From: Candidatus Bathycorpusculum acetigenes
GTDB lineage: Archaea > Thermoproteota > Bathyarchaeia > Bathyarchaeales > Bathycorpusculaceae
Length of the DNA: 64,000 nt
Reading direction: 5' to 3'
Assembly (NCBI GenBank): GCA_009781675.1
Contig: WQVG01000002.1
Span: forward strand, 62,001 to 126,000
A program made the translations under genes and the position numbers. A model generated the notes under the pieces. It ran no database searches. It saw nothing but the letters and a program-made list of their open reading frames with translations, and was not told the DNA's origin. Positions 10,120 through 21,100 of this stretch are shown piece by piece. The stretch's first letter is position 1, and each line of letters begins with the position of its first letter.

Positions 10120-11265
10120 TTATTGAGAATTTGTTTGTCCCATTTGGGTTTTGTTGTTATGTAACTCGGCTAGTCGCAGGATTGTTTCTTTGTATACTTC
10201 GATTGCTTGAAGGTATTCGTTGATGTCTATGTGTTCATCTATGGTATGGTCGAGGTGTGAGTCGCCGGGGCCGTATGTGACGATGGGGAGGTTCATGGCT
10301 TTACCTAGGAGGTTCATGTCGCCTGTGCCGGTTTTACGCAAAAGTGTGGCAGGTTTGTTGAGGACTTTGCGGATTGAAGATGAGAGTACATGGACCAGGG
10401 GGGATGATTTGTTGGCTTCAAAGGGCTCCACTGTGTCAAGTACGATGGGAGTTATGTTGACTTGGGGATTGGCGTTTTGGTAGTTGGCGATTATTTTTAT
10501 CATTTTATCGTAAACTTGTGTTGTGGTGAACTGGATGGGTACGCGTACATCAAGAATCATCTCGGCTTCAAAGGGGATAACCGAGTTGCCCTCTCCACCA
10601 ATCATCTTAACTAAACAAACAGTTATCGAGGTGAAAGGCGTTTCTTGGGGATCCATCGAGGGATAAGTGCAGGCTGATCGAATTTGTTTCCATAATTCGT
10701 AAGCTTTATCCAATGCATTGTCGTAGAACCATGGCGTGGAGGCATGCCCTGTTTCGGTTTTCACGATGATTTTTAGTTGGATCTGCCCTTTGTATCCCAT
10801 CGTTACGTTTTCGACTCCGCTGGGTTCACCAAAGATTGCGTAATCTGCACTTATGCCCTCTGTGATAAGGTGGCGAACGCCTTTACTTGTTGCTTCTTCT
10901 TCGACAACGCTTGCGATGAGAACCTTGCCGTTAAAGCTGGGTTCTTTGATGGCTTGTACAGCAGCCATAATCATGGCAGCCAGAGGGCCCTTGGCATCGA
11001 CTGCACCGCGAGCATATATTTTACCTTCTTCGAATCTGAGGGGCATGTGTCCTGCGACGGTGTCCATATGGCCGCAGAGTAAAAGGACTGGATTGCCTTT
11101 ACCGGCGACGCCTATAACGTTGCCTATCGTGTCAATTCCGACTTCAAATCCCATTCGTTTCATTTCAGAGGTTAAAAAGGCGGCTATTGCCTGTTCTTTA
11201 CCGCTGGGACTGTAGATACCTAAAAGGTTAGTTAGAAACCGTACGGCTACTGCTTGCTCGCTCAC
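10120..11265 (-). CDS. lysK: [LysW]-lysine/ornithine hydrolase (M20 peptidase)
   Basis: LLLCGHMDTVAG, ARGAVDAKGPLAAM, VVEEEATSKG; sits in lys cluster; GTG near 11265 preferred over the 11292 ATG. Confidence 0.9.
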   Translation of the reverse strand: MSEQAVAVRFLTNLLGIYSPSGKEQAIAAFLTSEMKRMGFEVGIDTIGNVIGVAGKGNPVLLLCGHMDTVAGHMPLRFEEGKIYARGAVDAKGPLAAMIMAAVQAIKEPSFNGKVLIASVVEEEATSKGVRHLITEGISADYAIFGEPSGVENVTMGYKGQIQLKIIVKTETGHASTPWFYDNALDKAYELWKQIRSACTYPSMDPQETPFTSITVCLVKMIGGEGNSVIPFEAEMILDVRVPIQFTTTQVYDKMIKIIANYQNANPQVNITPIVLDTVEPFEANKSSPLVHVLSSSIRKVLNKPATLLRKTGTGDMNLLGKAMNLPIVTYGPGDSHLDHTIDEHIDINEYLQAIEVYKETILRLAELHNNKTQMGQTNSQ

Positions 11266-12448
11266 TTGCTTCTTCCTCCAACACAACGTCAAGAATGTTT
11301 ACTGCATAATCAATTTGGGATTTAGTTATGATCAGGGGTGGTAACAACCGTACAACGGTTCGACCGGCATCCAAAACCAAAACCCCGCGATCTAGTGCCT
11401 TTAGGAGCACACCGTGAACATCAGTGCGAAGCTCCATGCCCAACATCAAACCTAAACCGCGAACTTCTTTTATGCTTTTATGTTTTGTCGCCAATGCCTC
11501 AAGCTGAGATTTAAAGTAGGCACCATTTAAAGCGGCTTTATCGGCAAGTTGCTCCTCTATTAGCACCTCTATGGCGGCACATCCAGCAGCACAAACCAAG
11601 GGGCTACCGCTAAAAGTGGTTGAGTGTTCGCCGATTTTGAACATAGACATAAGAGATTCTGGGGCAAGTGTTATGCCTATGGGCAGACCGCCGGCAAATG
11701 GTTTTGCCAGACACATAATGTCGGGGGTGACATCCCAGTTTTGGCAACCAAATAGTTTTCCGGTTCGTCCAAAACCGGTTTGGACCTCATCGAATATGAG
11801 CAAAATATCGTGATTCGTACAGATTTCTCGGACTGTCTGGAGATAACCCGCAACAGGCACGCGAACGCCACCTTCGCCGCGAATGGGTTCTATAATAACT
11901 GCGGCGGTTTTGTCGGTTATGGCTTCACGGATTTTATCAGGGTTATCTGGGGCAACGTGTTTAATGTCGGGAATAAGAGGGAAAAAGGGTTCGCGATATT
12001 TTTTGTCCCATGTCGCTGATAAAGCACCCATAGTTTTGCCATGGTAGGAACCCATCAAAGCGATGATCTCAGTTTTGCCGGTGGCTTTACGCGCTAGCTT
12101 GAGGGCGCACTCAACGCTTTCAGCTCCGCTGTTGGAGAGAAACGCCTTATCGAGTCCTTTGGGGGTTATTTTGACCAGTTTTTCTATGAATTGGGCTCGT
12201 TTATCGTTGTAGTAGCTACCATGACAGGTTAGGAGCTGTTCAGCCTGAGTTTTTATGGCTTCAACAATTTTGGGGTGGCAGTGTCCTAGTGCCGCTATAC
12301 CATAGCCGCTTGAGCAATCTAGGTATTCTTTGCCGTTAATATCCCATAATAGGGCGCCTTTGCCGCTTGTGAGGACAACGGGTTTTTTGGAGAACACGTT
12401 GGCTAAGTAGCGGTTTTCGGTTTCCATGATTTGTTGCTGTTCATTCAT
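11228..12448 (-). CDS. lysJ: [LysW]-aminoadipate semialdehyde/acetylornithine aminotransferase
   Basis: Class III aminotransferase: DEVQTGFGRTGKLF, LAKPFAGGLPIG. Confidence 0.93.
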   Translation of the reverse strand: MNEQQQIMETENRYLANVFSKKPVVLTSGKGALLWDINGKEYLDCSSGYGIAALGHCHPKIVEAIKTQAEQLLTCHGSYYNDKRAQFIEKLVKITPKGLDKAFLSNSGAESVECALKLARKATGKTEIIALMGSYHGKTMGALSATWDKKYREPFFPLIPDIKHVAPDNPDKIREAITDKTAAVIIEPIRGEGGVRVPVAGYLQTVREICTNHDILLIFDEVQTGFGRTGKLFGCQNWDVTPDIMCLAKPFAGGLPIGITLAPESLMSMFKIGEHSTTFSGSPLVCAAGCAAIEVLIEEQLADKAALNGAYFKSQLEALATKHKSIKEVRGLGLMLGMELRTDVHGVLLKALDRGVLVLDAGRTVVRLLPPLIITKSQIDYAVNILDVVLEEEASERASSSRTVSN

Positions 12449-13251
12449 TTTTTTATTACTGTCCCAACCTGGTGATTAAGAGCTAATGTGAGGGGTTGAT
12501 TGATAGTTCCCGAGGTGATAAGAACTTCACTGACGCCTTGGTTTAGGGCTTCAAGGCCGGCATGGATTTTGGTGCTCATGCCACCGCCAATCGTTGAGAG
12601 AACCTCTTTGACCTCGGTTGTTGTGATTTTGGGGATGTATTCGTCTTTGAGCATTAACCCAGCCACATCTGTGATCATGAGGAGCATATCGGCTTTAAGT
12701 GCCCCCGCAACTATGGCAGCGGTACGGTCGCCGTCCACGTTAAGCGGTTCACTATCCGGACTCAAGGCTATGGGAGTGACAACAGGGACATAGCCTTTCT
12801 CAAGCAATAAAGTTAGAAATTCAGTGTTAACTTGGGTGATTTTGCCGGTGTAACCACCGTCGATGACTTTTTTTCGTCCCCGTTCATCGATGATTATGAG
12901 TTTGAGTTTACGCTCTGCTCTTAGTAGAGATGCATCCAATCCGCTGAGCCCGACTGCATCTATATTTTGGCTTTGGAGAGCAAGCACGATTTGTTTGTTG
13001 AGTTTGCCTGCCATAACCATAGTGTAGATCTCGATTGTTTCTTTGTCAGTGTAGCGACTGCGAAAACCCTCAGGAGACAAAACAAATTTTTGTTCTTTAC
13101 CTAGCTTGGAGGCAATTTCTGTGACTTCAACACCACCCCCATGCACTAACACCACACGATGTTGTTTAACAACTTTTTTTAAATCAGCAATAAGACTACT
13201 CGAAGCACCGTCTTTTAGGATAGATCCACCCAGTTTTATAACAAGTAACAT
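12445..13251 (-). CDS. lysZ: [LysW]-aminoadipate/glutamate kinase
   Basis: ArgB-type kinase: KLGGSIL, VLVHGGG, NVDGDRTAA, GGMSTKIHAG. Confidence 0.93.
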   Translation of the reverse strand: MLLVIKLGGSILKDGASSSLIADLKKVVKQHRVVLVHGGGVEVTEIASKLGKEQKFVLSPEGFRSRYTDKETIEIYTMVMAGKLNKQIVLALQSQNIDAVGLSGLDASLLRAERKLKLIIIDERGRKKVIDGGYTGKITQVNTEFLTLLLEKGYVPVVTPIALSPDSEPLNVDGDRTAAIVAGALKADMLLMITDVAGLMLKDEYIPKITTTEVKEVLSTIGGGMSTKIHAGLEALNQGVSEVLITSGTINQPLTLALNHQVGTVIKK

Positions 13252-13262
13252 GCAACATACAC

Positions 13263-14312
13263 CTATATGGGGTGAAATCCAGTACTTTTGAGGCTTGTGG
13301 TTTCATCAATTCCCATCAGTATGTTTAGACACTGAACACCCTGACCGGCTGCACCCTTAACCATATTATCAAGAGCTGAGAACATTATCAATCGTCCGGC
13401 ATGTTCGTCGCTTTCAAACCCAACATCACAAAAGTTGGTGCCCATAACTATTTTGGGGTCAGGCAACTGATAGGGCCCCTTGAGATACTTTACAAGACGA
13501 ATAAAGGGTTCATTACCATACATACCACGCAATGTCCGCCAGAGATCTTTACTTGTAAGGGGTTGCTTGGGGAAGGTATGGATGGTTGCTAGTATACCTC
13601 GAACCATGTTAACAGCATGAGGAGTAAACGAAACCTTAACAGGCCCACCCAACAGAGCGAGTTCCTGCTCGACCTCAGCGATGTGGCGATGCCCAACAAC
13701 TTTGTAGGGACGCACCCCGTTGGACCGTTCAGGATGATGAGAGGCAACACTGGGTTTACTTCCCCCACCCGAAGAGCCAACCTTTAGATCCACCACAATT
13801 TTGTCGGGATCAACTAAACCGGCTCTAACAAGAGGAGCCAAACCCAAGATAGCCGCAGTAGCCTCACACCCAGGACATGCGATGAGCTGGGCGCTCTTGA
13901 TTTCATCTCTGTGGAGCTCCGGCAAACCGTAAACAGCTTGTTTTAACATTTCGGGCTGGACATGTTTCCAGCCGTAGTAGGTTTCATAATCAGCAGGATT
14001 TTTGAGACGGAAATCAGCGCTCATATCTATAACTTTGAGACCAGCCTCAAGAAGTGGAGGCACCAATGTTTGAGAACCACCGTGAGGGGTGGCGGTGAAG
14101 ATTAAGTCACAGTTCTTTTGGAGCTCTGAGAGGTCTTGGGGCACAAACTTGAGTTGTGTTAGGCCCCGCAGGTTGGGATGCATATTGAAGATAAATTCGC
14201 CTGCATTCTGTCGTGAAGTAACCATCGTTACCTCTACTTCAGGATGCATAAGAAGCAATCTTAAAAGTTCGCTACCAACATATCCTGAACCACCGATTAT
14301 TCCAATTTTCAT
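13263..14312 (-). CDS. lysY: [LysW]-aminoadipyl/glutamyl phosphate reductase
   Basis: ArgC-type: GIIGGSGYVGSELLRLL, ACPGCEATAAILGL, HRHIAEVEQEL. Confidence 0.93.
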   Translation of the reverse strand: MKIGIIGGSGYVGSELLRLLLMHPEVEVTMVTSRQNAGEFIFNMHPNLRGLTQLKFVPQDLSELQKNCDLIFTATPHGGSQTLVPPLLEAGLKVIDMSADFRLKNPADYETYYGWKHVQPEMLKQAVYGLPELHRDEIKSAQLIACPGCEATAAILGLAPLVRAGLVDPDKIVVDLKVGSSGGGSKPSVASHHPERSNGVRPYKVVGHRHIAEVEQELALLGGPVKVSFTPHAVNMVRGILATIHTFPKQPLTSKDLWRTLRGMYGNEPFIRLVKYLKGPYQLPDPKIVMGTNFCDVGFESDEHAGRLIMFSALDNMVKGAAGQGVQCLNILMGIDETTSLKSTGFHPI

Positions 14313-14332
14313 ATTGTTTGTTTTCTCCTCTG

Positions 14333-15514
14333 TTATTGGTCGATTAGACTCTGGGCGCCCCTAAGCAACGGTTCAGCTACATTGAGTCCGGTTGCGAGCC
14401 GTGTGTTTTCCCAGAATTCGGGGCAGGAATTCGCTTCATGAAACACTAAGGCATCTTTATTGGTTTGTAGGTTTTCTTCGATTATGTTTTTAATATTTTC
14501 GTAAGCAGAAATGCTCTTATATATCTTAAATTGAGCTTCAAGCTGGCGGTTCCACGTTTGGAAATCGATGAGACGAAGGTCGTCTTTTTTTATTTTCTGC
14601 ACCGCATCCCAAGCATCTGCCGCTAAATCCAGCTGTGATTTAAGGTGAACCTCATCGACATTCTTTTTTTCTCCCACATTCACCATGGCATCTAGGGCCA
14701 GTATCCAAGCTTGACTGTCTCCGCTAATGGTCTTACCGCATTTCACCGCTAACGCCTGCACACTCTGCGGCAGTTTAGCATCAAAAACCAAGTTACCCAG
14801 AAAAGTATTAGTGCGAAAATCCTTAAAACCTGCCCGTACCATGGCCACAGGATAACAAACAGGGTCTTTACTCCGCTCTTTGGAAACGATTATCCGCAAA
14901 TCATAGAACCACTTCTGGATTAACTCTTGTGCAACAACACCAACGGGGTTTATGAGACCCGGTTTGGTCTCTTTTATGTTATTTTCCAATTCTGCTCGAT
15001 TTTTTGAGAGCATAATCATTTTGCCATGTGTTCCAGCATCCGCTTTGATAACAATAGCTCCTGATGGGATTTCCTGTTCGAAGAGATCCGCTATGTCTTT
15101 TTCGTTATGGATTTCTTTACCGTTCTTTAGGGTATCAACCGCATCGCAGGGCACAAATACAGTCTTAGGGATGGGGATACCTTCCTTGTGGAGGTTTAGC
15201 AGAGTACGAAGTTTGCTGTAACACATAAATTCGATTTGGGAGGAGTTCAAAGTTTTCTTGCCCAAAGCCTCCATTATGTAGGAAGCTTGAAGACGACGGT
15301 TTTTGCTCTGAGCACGATTAAGAACCACTGGAACATCTTGGAAGGTCTGTGTATAGTCTTTACCTTTAGTTTTTGCGCTAAAACCGTTGCCTATGGATAA
15401 CGCGATTTTACGAAATGGAATATAGGTTAAGTCGATACCGAGTTGCTGGGCAGTGAATTTGATGCCGTTTTCGTCACTTTCAAAGCGTTCACAAAGCAGA
15501 GCAATACTCATCAA
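14333..15514 (-). CDS. lysX: RimK/LysX-like ATP-grasp ligase with internal insertion
   Basis: KADAGTHGKM, LRIIVS, RTNTFLGN, HEANSCPEF (NxxPEF) motifs; position in lys cluster. Confidence 0.82.
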   Translation of the reverse strand: MMSIALLCERFESDENGIKFTAQQLGIDLTYIPFRKIALSIGNGFSAKTKGKDYTQTFQDVPVVLNRAQSKNRRLQASYIMEALGKKTLNSSQIEFMCYSKLRTLLNLHKEGIPIPKTVFVPCDAVDTLKNGKEIHNEKDIADLFEQEIPSGAIVIKADAGTHGKMIMLSKNRAELENNIKETKPGLINPVGVVAQELIQKWFYDLRIIVSKERSKDPVCYPVAMVRAGFKDFRTNTFLGNLVFDAKLPQSVQALAVKCGKTISGDSQAWILALDAMVNVGEKKNVDEVHLKSQLDLAADAWDAVQKIKKDDLRLIDFQTWNRQLEAQFKIYKSISAYENIKNIIEENLQTNKDALVFHEANSCPEFWENTRLATGLNVAEPLLRGAQSLIDQ

Positions 15515-15583
15515 TAGTCACGCCGTGAAAAAGTTTGCTTTAAAATGGTGGTTTAACAAGGTGGGATAATTGGGTGGATACGT

Positions 15584-15799
15584 TTATTCTCCCCAATCTT
15601 CCCCTTCAATGGTAAGTTCTTGAAGGTCTACGCAGTCGCCTTTTACCGCTTTAACTTCAAGTTCAAGGCCGCAACCGGGACAACTTAGAATTTCGCCTTC
15701 CTCAATATCTGAGGGTACATCGAGTTCTGCATCACAATCAGGACACTTTGATTTAGATATAGCCTTCACCTCATCTGGTTGATTTACTTGTTTAATCAT
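15584..15799 (-). CDS. lysW: amino-group carrier protein LysW
   Basis: CPDC...CPGCGLELEV zinc motif and C-terminal EGEDWGE. Confidence 0.96.
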   Translation of the reverse strand: MIKQVNQPDEVKAISKSKCPDCDAELDVPSDIEEGEILSCPGCGLELEVKAVKGDCVDLQELTIEGEDWGE

Positions 15800-16036
15800 T
15801 TTTTGTGCGTCACTTTATTTTTAGTTAGGAAACGTCATTGGGTATTCCAAGAATCTTTTAAATGTTGTGACCTATTTGTTACAACTCGGAGTCGTAATGT
15901 CCCATTTGGTGCATAAAACATCAAATAAATTACATACAACAACCAACACCCAAACGACTGAAAACGCACTAAACCACCCGTTTCAGTATGGAAAACGTTA
16001 AATTGGCGCCACCCCAAACAACATAGGGCAAAAAAC

Positions 16037-16447
16037 ATGGATGAAAAAGATCGACAAATCATAAAGACTCTAAAAGACGACGCACGCGCAGGATACGCCG
16101 ATATCGGCAACAAAATAGGCCTCTCAGAAGGCGCAGTCCGTAAAAGAATCAAAACACTCACAGACGAAGGCACCATCAAAAAATTCACCGTAAAAATCAA
16201 CACAGCAGAAGGCGCCCAAGCTATCACCCTACTTGCAACCAACCCCACCTACCCCACACAAGAAGTAGTCAAAGTAATTCAAACAATCCCCAATATTGAA
16301 ACCGTCTACGAAGTCACAGGTGAATACGACATCATCACAATCATAACCGGCAACAATGTCACCGAGGTCAACGAATGCATAGAAAAAATCCGCCGCATCG
16401 AAGGTATAACAAAAACCAACACTATGATAGTCCTAAAAAACTGGTAA
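16037..16447 (+). CDS. Lrp/AsnC family transcriptional regulator
   Basis: MDEKDRQIIKTLKDDARAGYADIGNKIGLSEGAVRKRIKTL HTH plus ligand-binding domain; divergent from lysW. Confidence 0.94.
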   Translation: MDEKDRQIIKTLKDDARAGYADIGNKIGLSEGAVRKRIKTLTDEGTIKKFTVKINTAEGAQAITLLATNPTYPTQEVVKVIQTIPNIETVYEVTGEYDIITIITGNNVTEVNECIEKIRRIEGITKTNTMIVLKNW

Positions 16448-16648
16448 ATTCAAAAAAACACAGATTGAACTTATAGTCATAGTCCAAACAAATACTTGTA
16501 AAAAATATGATTTGTGTTGATTTGGTGGCACACCATAAAAACGCTAAGGTTACCCGGTTGAAAGCCCATCAATTCAGGGGTGAGGGAAAAAATTGAAATG
16601 TGAACTTTTATTACAGCGAAGCATTTTTCTTTATTTGTGAAAGGTACT

Positions 16649-16840
16649 ATGTGCGAATTTAATGTTATCTTAAACGATAAAATTCAAATAAAGGACATAA
16701 TCTACACCAAGGTTGAAGGTAACAAAGTCGTTGTAAAAGACATTCTTGGAAAAACTATGGAGTTTGAGAATTGTAGAATCATTGAAGTTGATGTGCCCAA
16801 TGCGCGTCTGGTTCTTGACCAGACTAAAGAAGAAAGTTAA
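16649..16840 (+). CDS. CooT-family (nickel-binding-like) small protein
   Basis: MCEFNVIL N-terminus and length typical of CooT-like proteins. Confidence 0.65.
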   Translation: MCEFNVILNDKIQIKDIIYTKVEGNKVVVKDILGKTMEFENCRIIEVDVPNARLVLDQTKEES

Positions 16841-16899
16841 GGCAACAACTCAGGAAAACAAAGTTAACAATACGTTAACTATGTAGATCTGTTTTTACT

Positions 16900-17568
16900 A
16901 TGAGTAATAAACAAAAGTTCGAAAACGATCTTACTACACTACTAGATAGGTTAACCTGTGGTGTTCAACCTTCCGTAGAGAACAGGCTAAATATGCTCAA
17001 AGACTGGCTGATTAAGTTACACAGGGAAAACATCGTAAAAATCAACCACTCCGTCATGGAACTTGTATGCGCTAAGCATTTAATTGAAAAAAATTATGAC
17101 GACATACAAATTGAATATCCGCTAAATGAGATTTTAACATGCGATCTATACGGGATAAAAGGCTTAGGCAATATTGTAGTAGAAATAGAAACCGGCTTCA
17201 TCCCACCAGAAAACGCCCTCGCACCCCTGACATACACCACCGCAAGGTTGGCAAGCAAAATCGTACGGTATAGTGGTTTCACAGGTAAATTCGCTTTGGG
17301 CGTACCACCGCACTACATTCTGCCTTTTCCAGATACCTTCGCCAAACCACCGCGAACCCGTACCAAGCAGGAAATCGAAGCCATCAAAGCACTCTGTGAC
17401 GCTTACTATCAAAAACCGCCCGTAACTCTCGAGGGCATCCGCAATGCGCGCATTCAAGAAATATACATAATCGATGTGGATCATGGTTTAGTGCAGGAAA
17501 TCGACCCAGAAACCTACCTAAAAAGAGCAATACAAAAAGGAGCCAGCTACAACTACCTAACAGCATAA
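16900..17568 (+). CDS. hypothetical protein
   Basis: 222-codon ORF with consistent codon use; no family recognised. Confidence 0.65.
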   Translation: MSNKQKFENDLTTLLDRLTCGVQPSVENRLNMLKDWLIKLHRENIVKINHSVMELVCAKHLIEKNYDDIQIEYPLNEILTCDLYGIKGLGNIVVEIETGFIPPENALAPLTYTTARLASKIVRYSGFTGKFALGVPPHYILPFPDTFAKPPRTRTKQEIEAIKALCDAYYQKPPVTLEGIRNARIQEIYIIDVDHGLVQEIDPETYLKRAIQKGASYNYLTA

Positions 17569-17596
17569 GGATAATATTAGGGTAAAGCGAGATGAC

Positions 17597-17857
17597 ATGA
17601 CATTCTACGTTTACATATTACAATGCACTAACGGCAGCTACTATACCGGCTACACCAAAGATATCGAGAAACGAATGCAACAACACCAAAAGGGCAAAGG
17701 TGCTAGATATACTAAGGCCCACCAGCCTCAAAGGGTAGCATACAGCGAACTTTTTAACACACGTAGCGCAGCTATGAAACGAGAGCGGGAAATTAAAAAA
17801 CTTAGCCATCAACAAAAAACGATATTGATCATTGAACACGATAAAATTAACAAGTAA
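17597..17857 (+). CDS. GIY-YIG nuclease family protein (UPF0213-like)
   Basis: FYVYILQCTNGSYYTGYTKDIEKRMQQH...SRxAAMKREREIKKL. Confidence 0.93.
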   Translation: MTFYVYILQCTNGSYYTGYTKDIEKRMQQHQKGKGARYTKAHQPQRVAYSELFNTRSAAMKREREIKKLSHQQKTILIIEHDKINK

Positions 17858-17987
17858 ACCAAAACTTGACTATTGCAACATCTAAAAATTTACTCTACTG
17901 ATATGCATAACAGGTTAAATTTGAAACGGCACATAAGCAGACATGTAAGCATTAGGTGCTACGGAACACTACACTAAACAACCGAAT

Positions 17988-18099
17988 TATATTAACCCGT
18001 GTTTGCTGGATTTCCCTTCCAGACATTATTTCACGTCACAAAAGAAAACAGAAACAGACCCTGCTTCAATCCTTATTTTTGAGTTCCTTTTTGAATCTG
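17988..18099 (-). repeat. decayed CRISPR repeats at the trailer end
   Basis: ..GTGTTTGCTGGATTTCCCTTCCAGAC and CTTCAATCCTTATTTTTGAGTTCCTTTTTG resemble the repeat with many changes. Confidence 0.7.
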
Positions 18100-18117
18100 C
18101 AACATAAATTTTGCCAC

Positions 18118-21100
18118 GTTCCAATCCTTGTTTTGCTGGATTTCCCTTCCGAACGATTATTGGCGTATACGTTCTTACACCGGCGCTTAGTTTCGATCCT
18201 TGTTTTGCTGGATTTCCCTTTCGGACCGTTGGTTACGTAAAGGAATTTTTAAAGACTTATAAAGTTTCGATCCTTGTTTTGCTGGATTTCCCTTTCGGAC
18301 GGCGGAACCAGCGGCGGCAGGTGCTGCGTAGGCAAAGGGAGGTTTCAATCCTTGTTTTGCTGGATTTCCCTTTCGGACCGGAGGCTTTGTTAACAATCAA
18401 GCTTTTCATAGTGTTTCAATCCTTGTTTTGCTGGATTTCCCTTTCGGACATCTCGATCGTGACTTTGCAATGTTTGAAACCCCGTTTCAATCCTTGTTTT
18501 GCTGGATTTCCCTTTCGGACAGAAAACCATAACCCCCACCAACCCCAACTCCAACAGTTTCAATCCTTGTTTTGCTGGATTTCCCTTTCGGACTACAAAA
18601 CCCATCCTGCACCTAGAGGATCCCGGCGACAGTTTCAATCCTTGTTTTGCTGGATTTCCCTTTCGGACTATTCCTGCTGGCGACTATACTCTTATAGTCG
18701 ATAGTTTCAATCCTTGTTTTGCTGGATTTCCCTTTCGGACTAGGTGTCTGTATTGGTTCTGTGATGGGTGTTGTGTTTCAATCCTTGTTTTGCTGGATTT
18801 CCCTTTCGGACCTATCTCAAGTCTCAACCGTCTTCTATGCAATGGAGTTTCAAGCCTTGTTTTGCTGGATTTCCCTTTCGGACTTGTACAGTCAATTCAG
18901 TCACATTAATTATGTCGAAAACTAGTTTCAATCCTTGTTTTGCTGGATTTCCCTTTCGGACTAGTAGTAATATTCCCGCTGGTAACTCTGAGCCCCTGTT
19001 TCAATCCTTGTTTTGCTGGATTTCCCTTTCGGACCTGAATTCTCATTAACCACCCCTCCGTTTCCAAGTTTCAATCCTTGTTTTGCTGGATTTCCCTTTC
19101 GGACTAGCGGCTGTCTAGGGCTCGATTGCAACACGCAACGTTTCAATCCTTGTTTTGCTGGATTTCCCTTTCGGACGCAGTAATTTTAGCAAACATGCTA
19201 AGCCCAGACGAATGTTTCAATCCTTGTTTTGCTGGATTTCCCTTTCGGACTTCGAGCTTCTCCCTATCAGGATACAACGTATCAATGTTTCAATCCTTGT
19301 TTTGCTGGATTTCCCTTTCGGACTTTCTATACGATTATCCAATATTTTTATATGCTCTCTACAGTTTCAATCCTTGTTTTGCTGGATTTCCCTTTCGGAC
19401 TACTGTCATCCATAATATCGAGAAACTCCTCAAGTTTCAATCCTTGTTTTGCTGGATTTCCCTTTCGGACTGGTCTTCATCGGTTAGAAGCTCATAAACT
19501 CAATAAGTTTCAATCCTTGTTTTGCTGGATTTCCCTTTCGGACTCTCAAAGAAACAGTCGCTGAGAAAACATCTAAAAGTTTCAATCCTTGTTTTGCTGG
19601 ATTTCCCTTTCGGACTGCGGGCATAGATACACCAGCTTCAGTAGACGAGTTTCAATCCTTGTTTTGCTGGATTTCCCTTTCGGACGACTTCTCACCCATA
19701 CCCAACGATGTATACGAAGAGTAGTTTCAATCCTTGTTTTGCTGGATTTCCCTTTCGGACCATAAGTAACAGGCACAAGTGACCAGACACCGTAGTTTCA
19801 ATCCTTGTTTTGCTGGATTTCCCTTTCGGACTGATAGTCTGTTGTTCATCTGGAGAATGTCAATTGTTTCAATCCTTGTTTTGCTGGATTTCCCTTTCGG
19901 ACCTTAAAATCTGCTATCATTATCAACCATGGAGTCAAGTTTCAATCCTTGTTTTGCTGGATTTCCCTTTCGGACGGGGAGAGTCATAAACTCTACACCG
20001 CATTTCCAACACCTAGTTTCAATCCTTGTTTTGCTGGATTTCCCTTTCGGACTACTATCCCTGACGTTATTGTTCGCGGTAAATTGCGCGCTGGCCCGTT
20101 TCAATCCTTGTTTTGCTGGATTTCCCTTTCGGACCAGCATACACAACCTCATACTTAGCGGGTTCAGCCTCGTTTCAATCCTTGTTTTGCTGGATTTCCC
20201 TTTCGGACCTCCGGTTCACTACAAAAATTAGCCAACTTATCCTGTTTCAATCCTTGTTTTGCTGGATTTCCCTTTCGGACCTGTATTCAAGACTCCAAAA
20301 ACTAACCCAATCTTCAGGGTTTCAATCCTTGTTTTGCTGGATTTCCCTTTCGGACTTCTCAAGATTCCTTTTTGTCACTTTAACTTATGATAGTTTCAAT
20401 CCTTGTTTTGCTGGATTTCCCTTTCGGACTGACGACGTCGATAATACCAATTCGAAGCTAAAGGTTTCAATCCTTGTTTTGCTGGATTTCCCTTTCGGAC
20501 TCATACGTCAATACCAAAACTTCCAAAGTTTGCCAGTTTCAATCCTTGTTTTGCTGGATTTCCCTTTCGGACTCCGGTCCTATTCCCGCTGGTACAAATC
20601 TTGCCGCTGGTACTACTTGGACGTTTCAATCCTTGTTTTGCTGGATTTCCCTTTCGGACTAGGGTTAATTCTGCGGCGCCTAAAGTTGTACATTTCATGG
20701 GTTTCAATCCTTGTTTTGCTGGATTTCCCTTTCGGACCAAGTTGAACTATAAGTATTATCCTTCCCCTGAAGAGTTTCAATCCTTGTTTTGCTGGATTTC
20801 CCTTTCTGACAAAGACACTCTGGCTAGCATTGGAAATGCCTTTACAGGGTTTCAATCCTTGTTTTGCTGGATTTCCCTTTCGGACTATCCACGTTCAAAC
20901 GGATTACGTATTTGTTTCGGTAACTGTTTCAATCCTTGTTTTGCTGGATTTCCCTTTCGGACACGTTTAAGTTGGTCAATTAAAATGTCAGCGTTTTGGT
21001 TTCAATCCTTGTTTTGCTGGATTTCCCTTTCGGACTGGTCAACCAGCAATGGCGACAGCGGCTCATTCAAAGAGTTTCAATCCTTGTTTTGCTGGATTTC

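Noticed and set aside
16550-16595. CCCATCAATTCAGGGGTGAGGG segment resembling an IS200/IS605 subterminal hairpin
   Set aside because: Single imperfect hairpin with no second end or transposase
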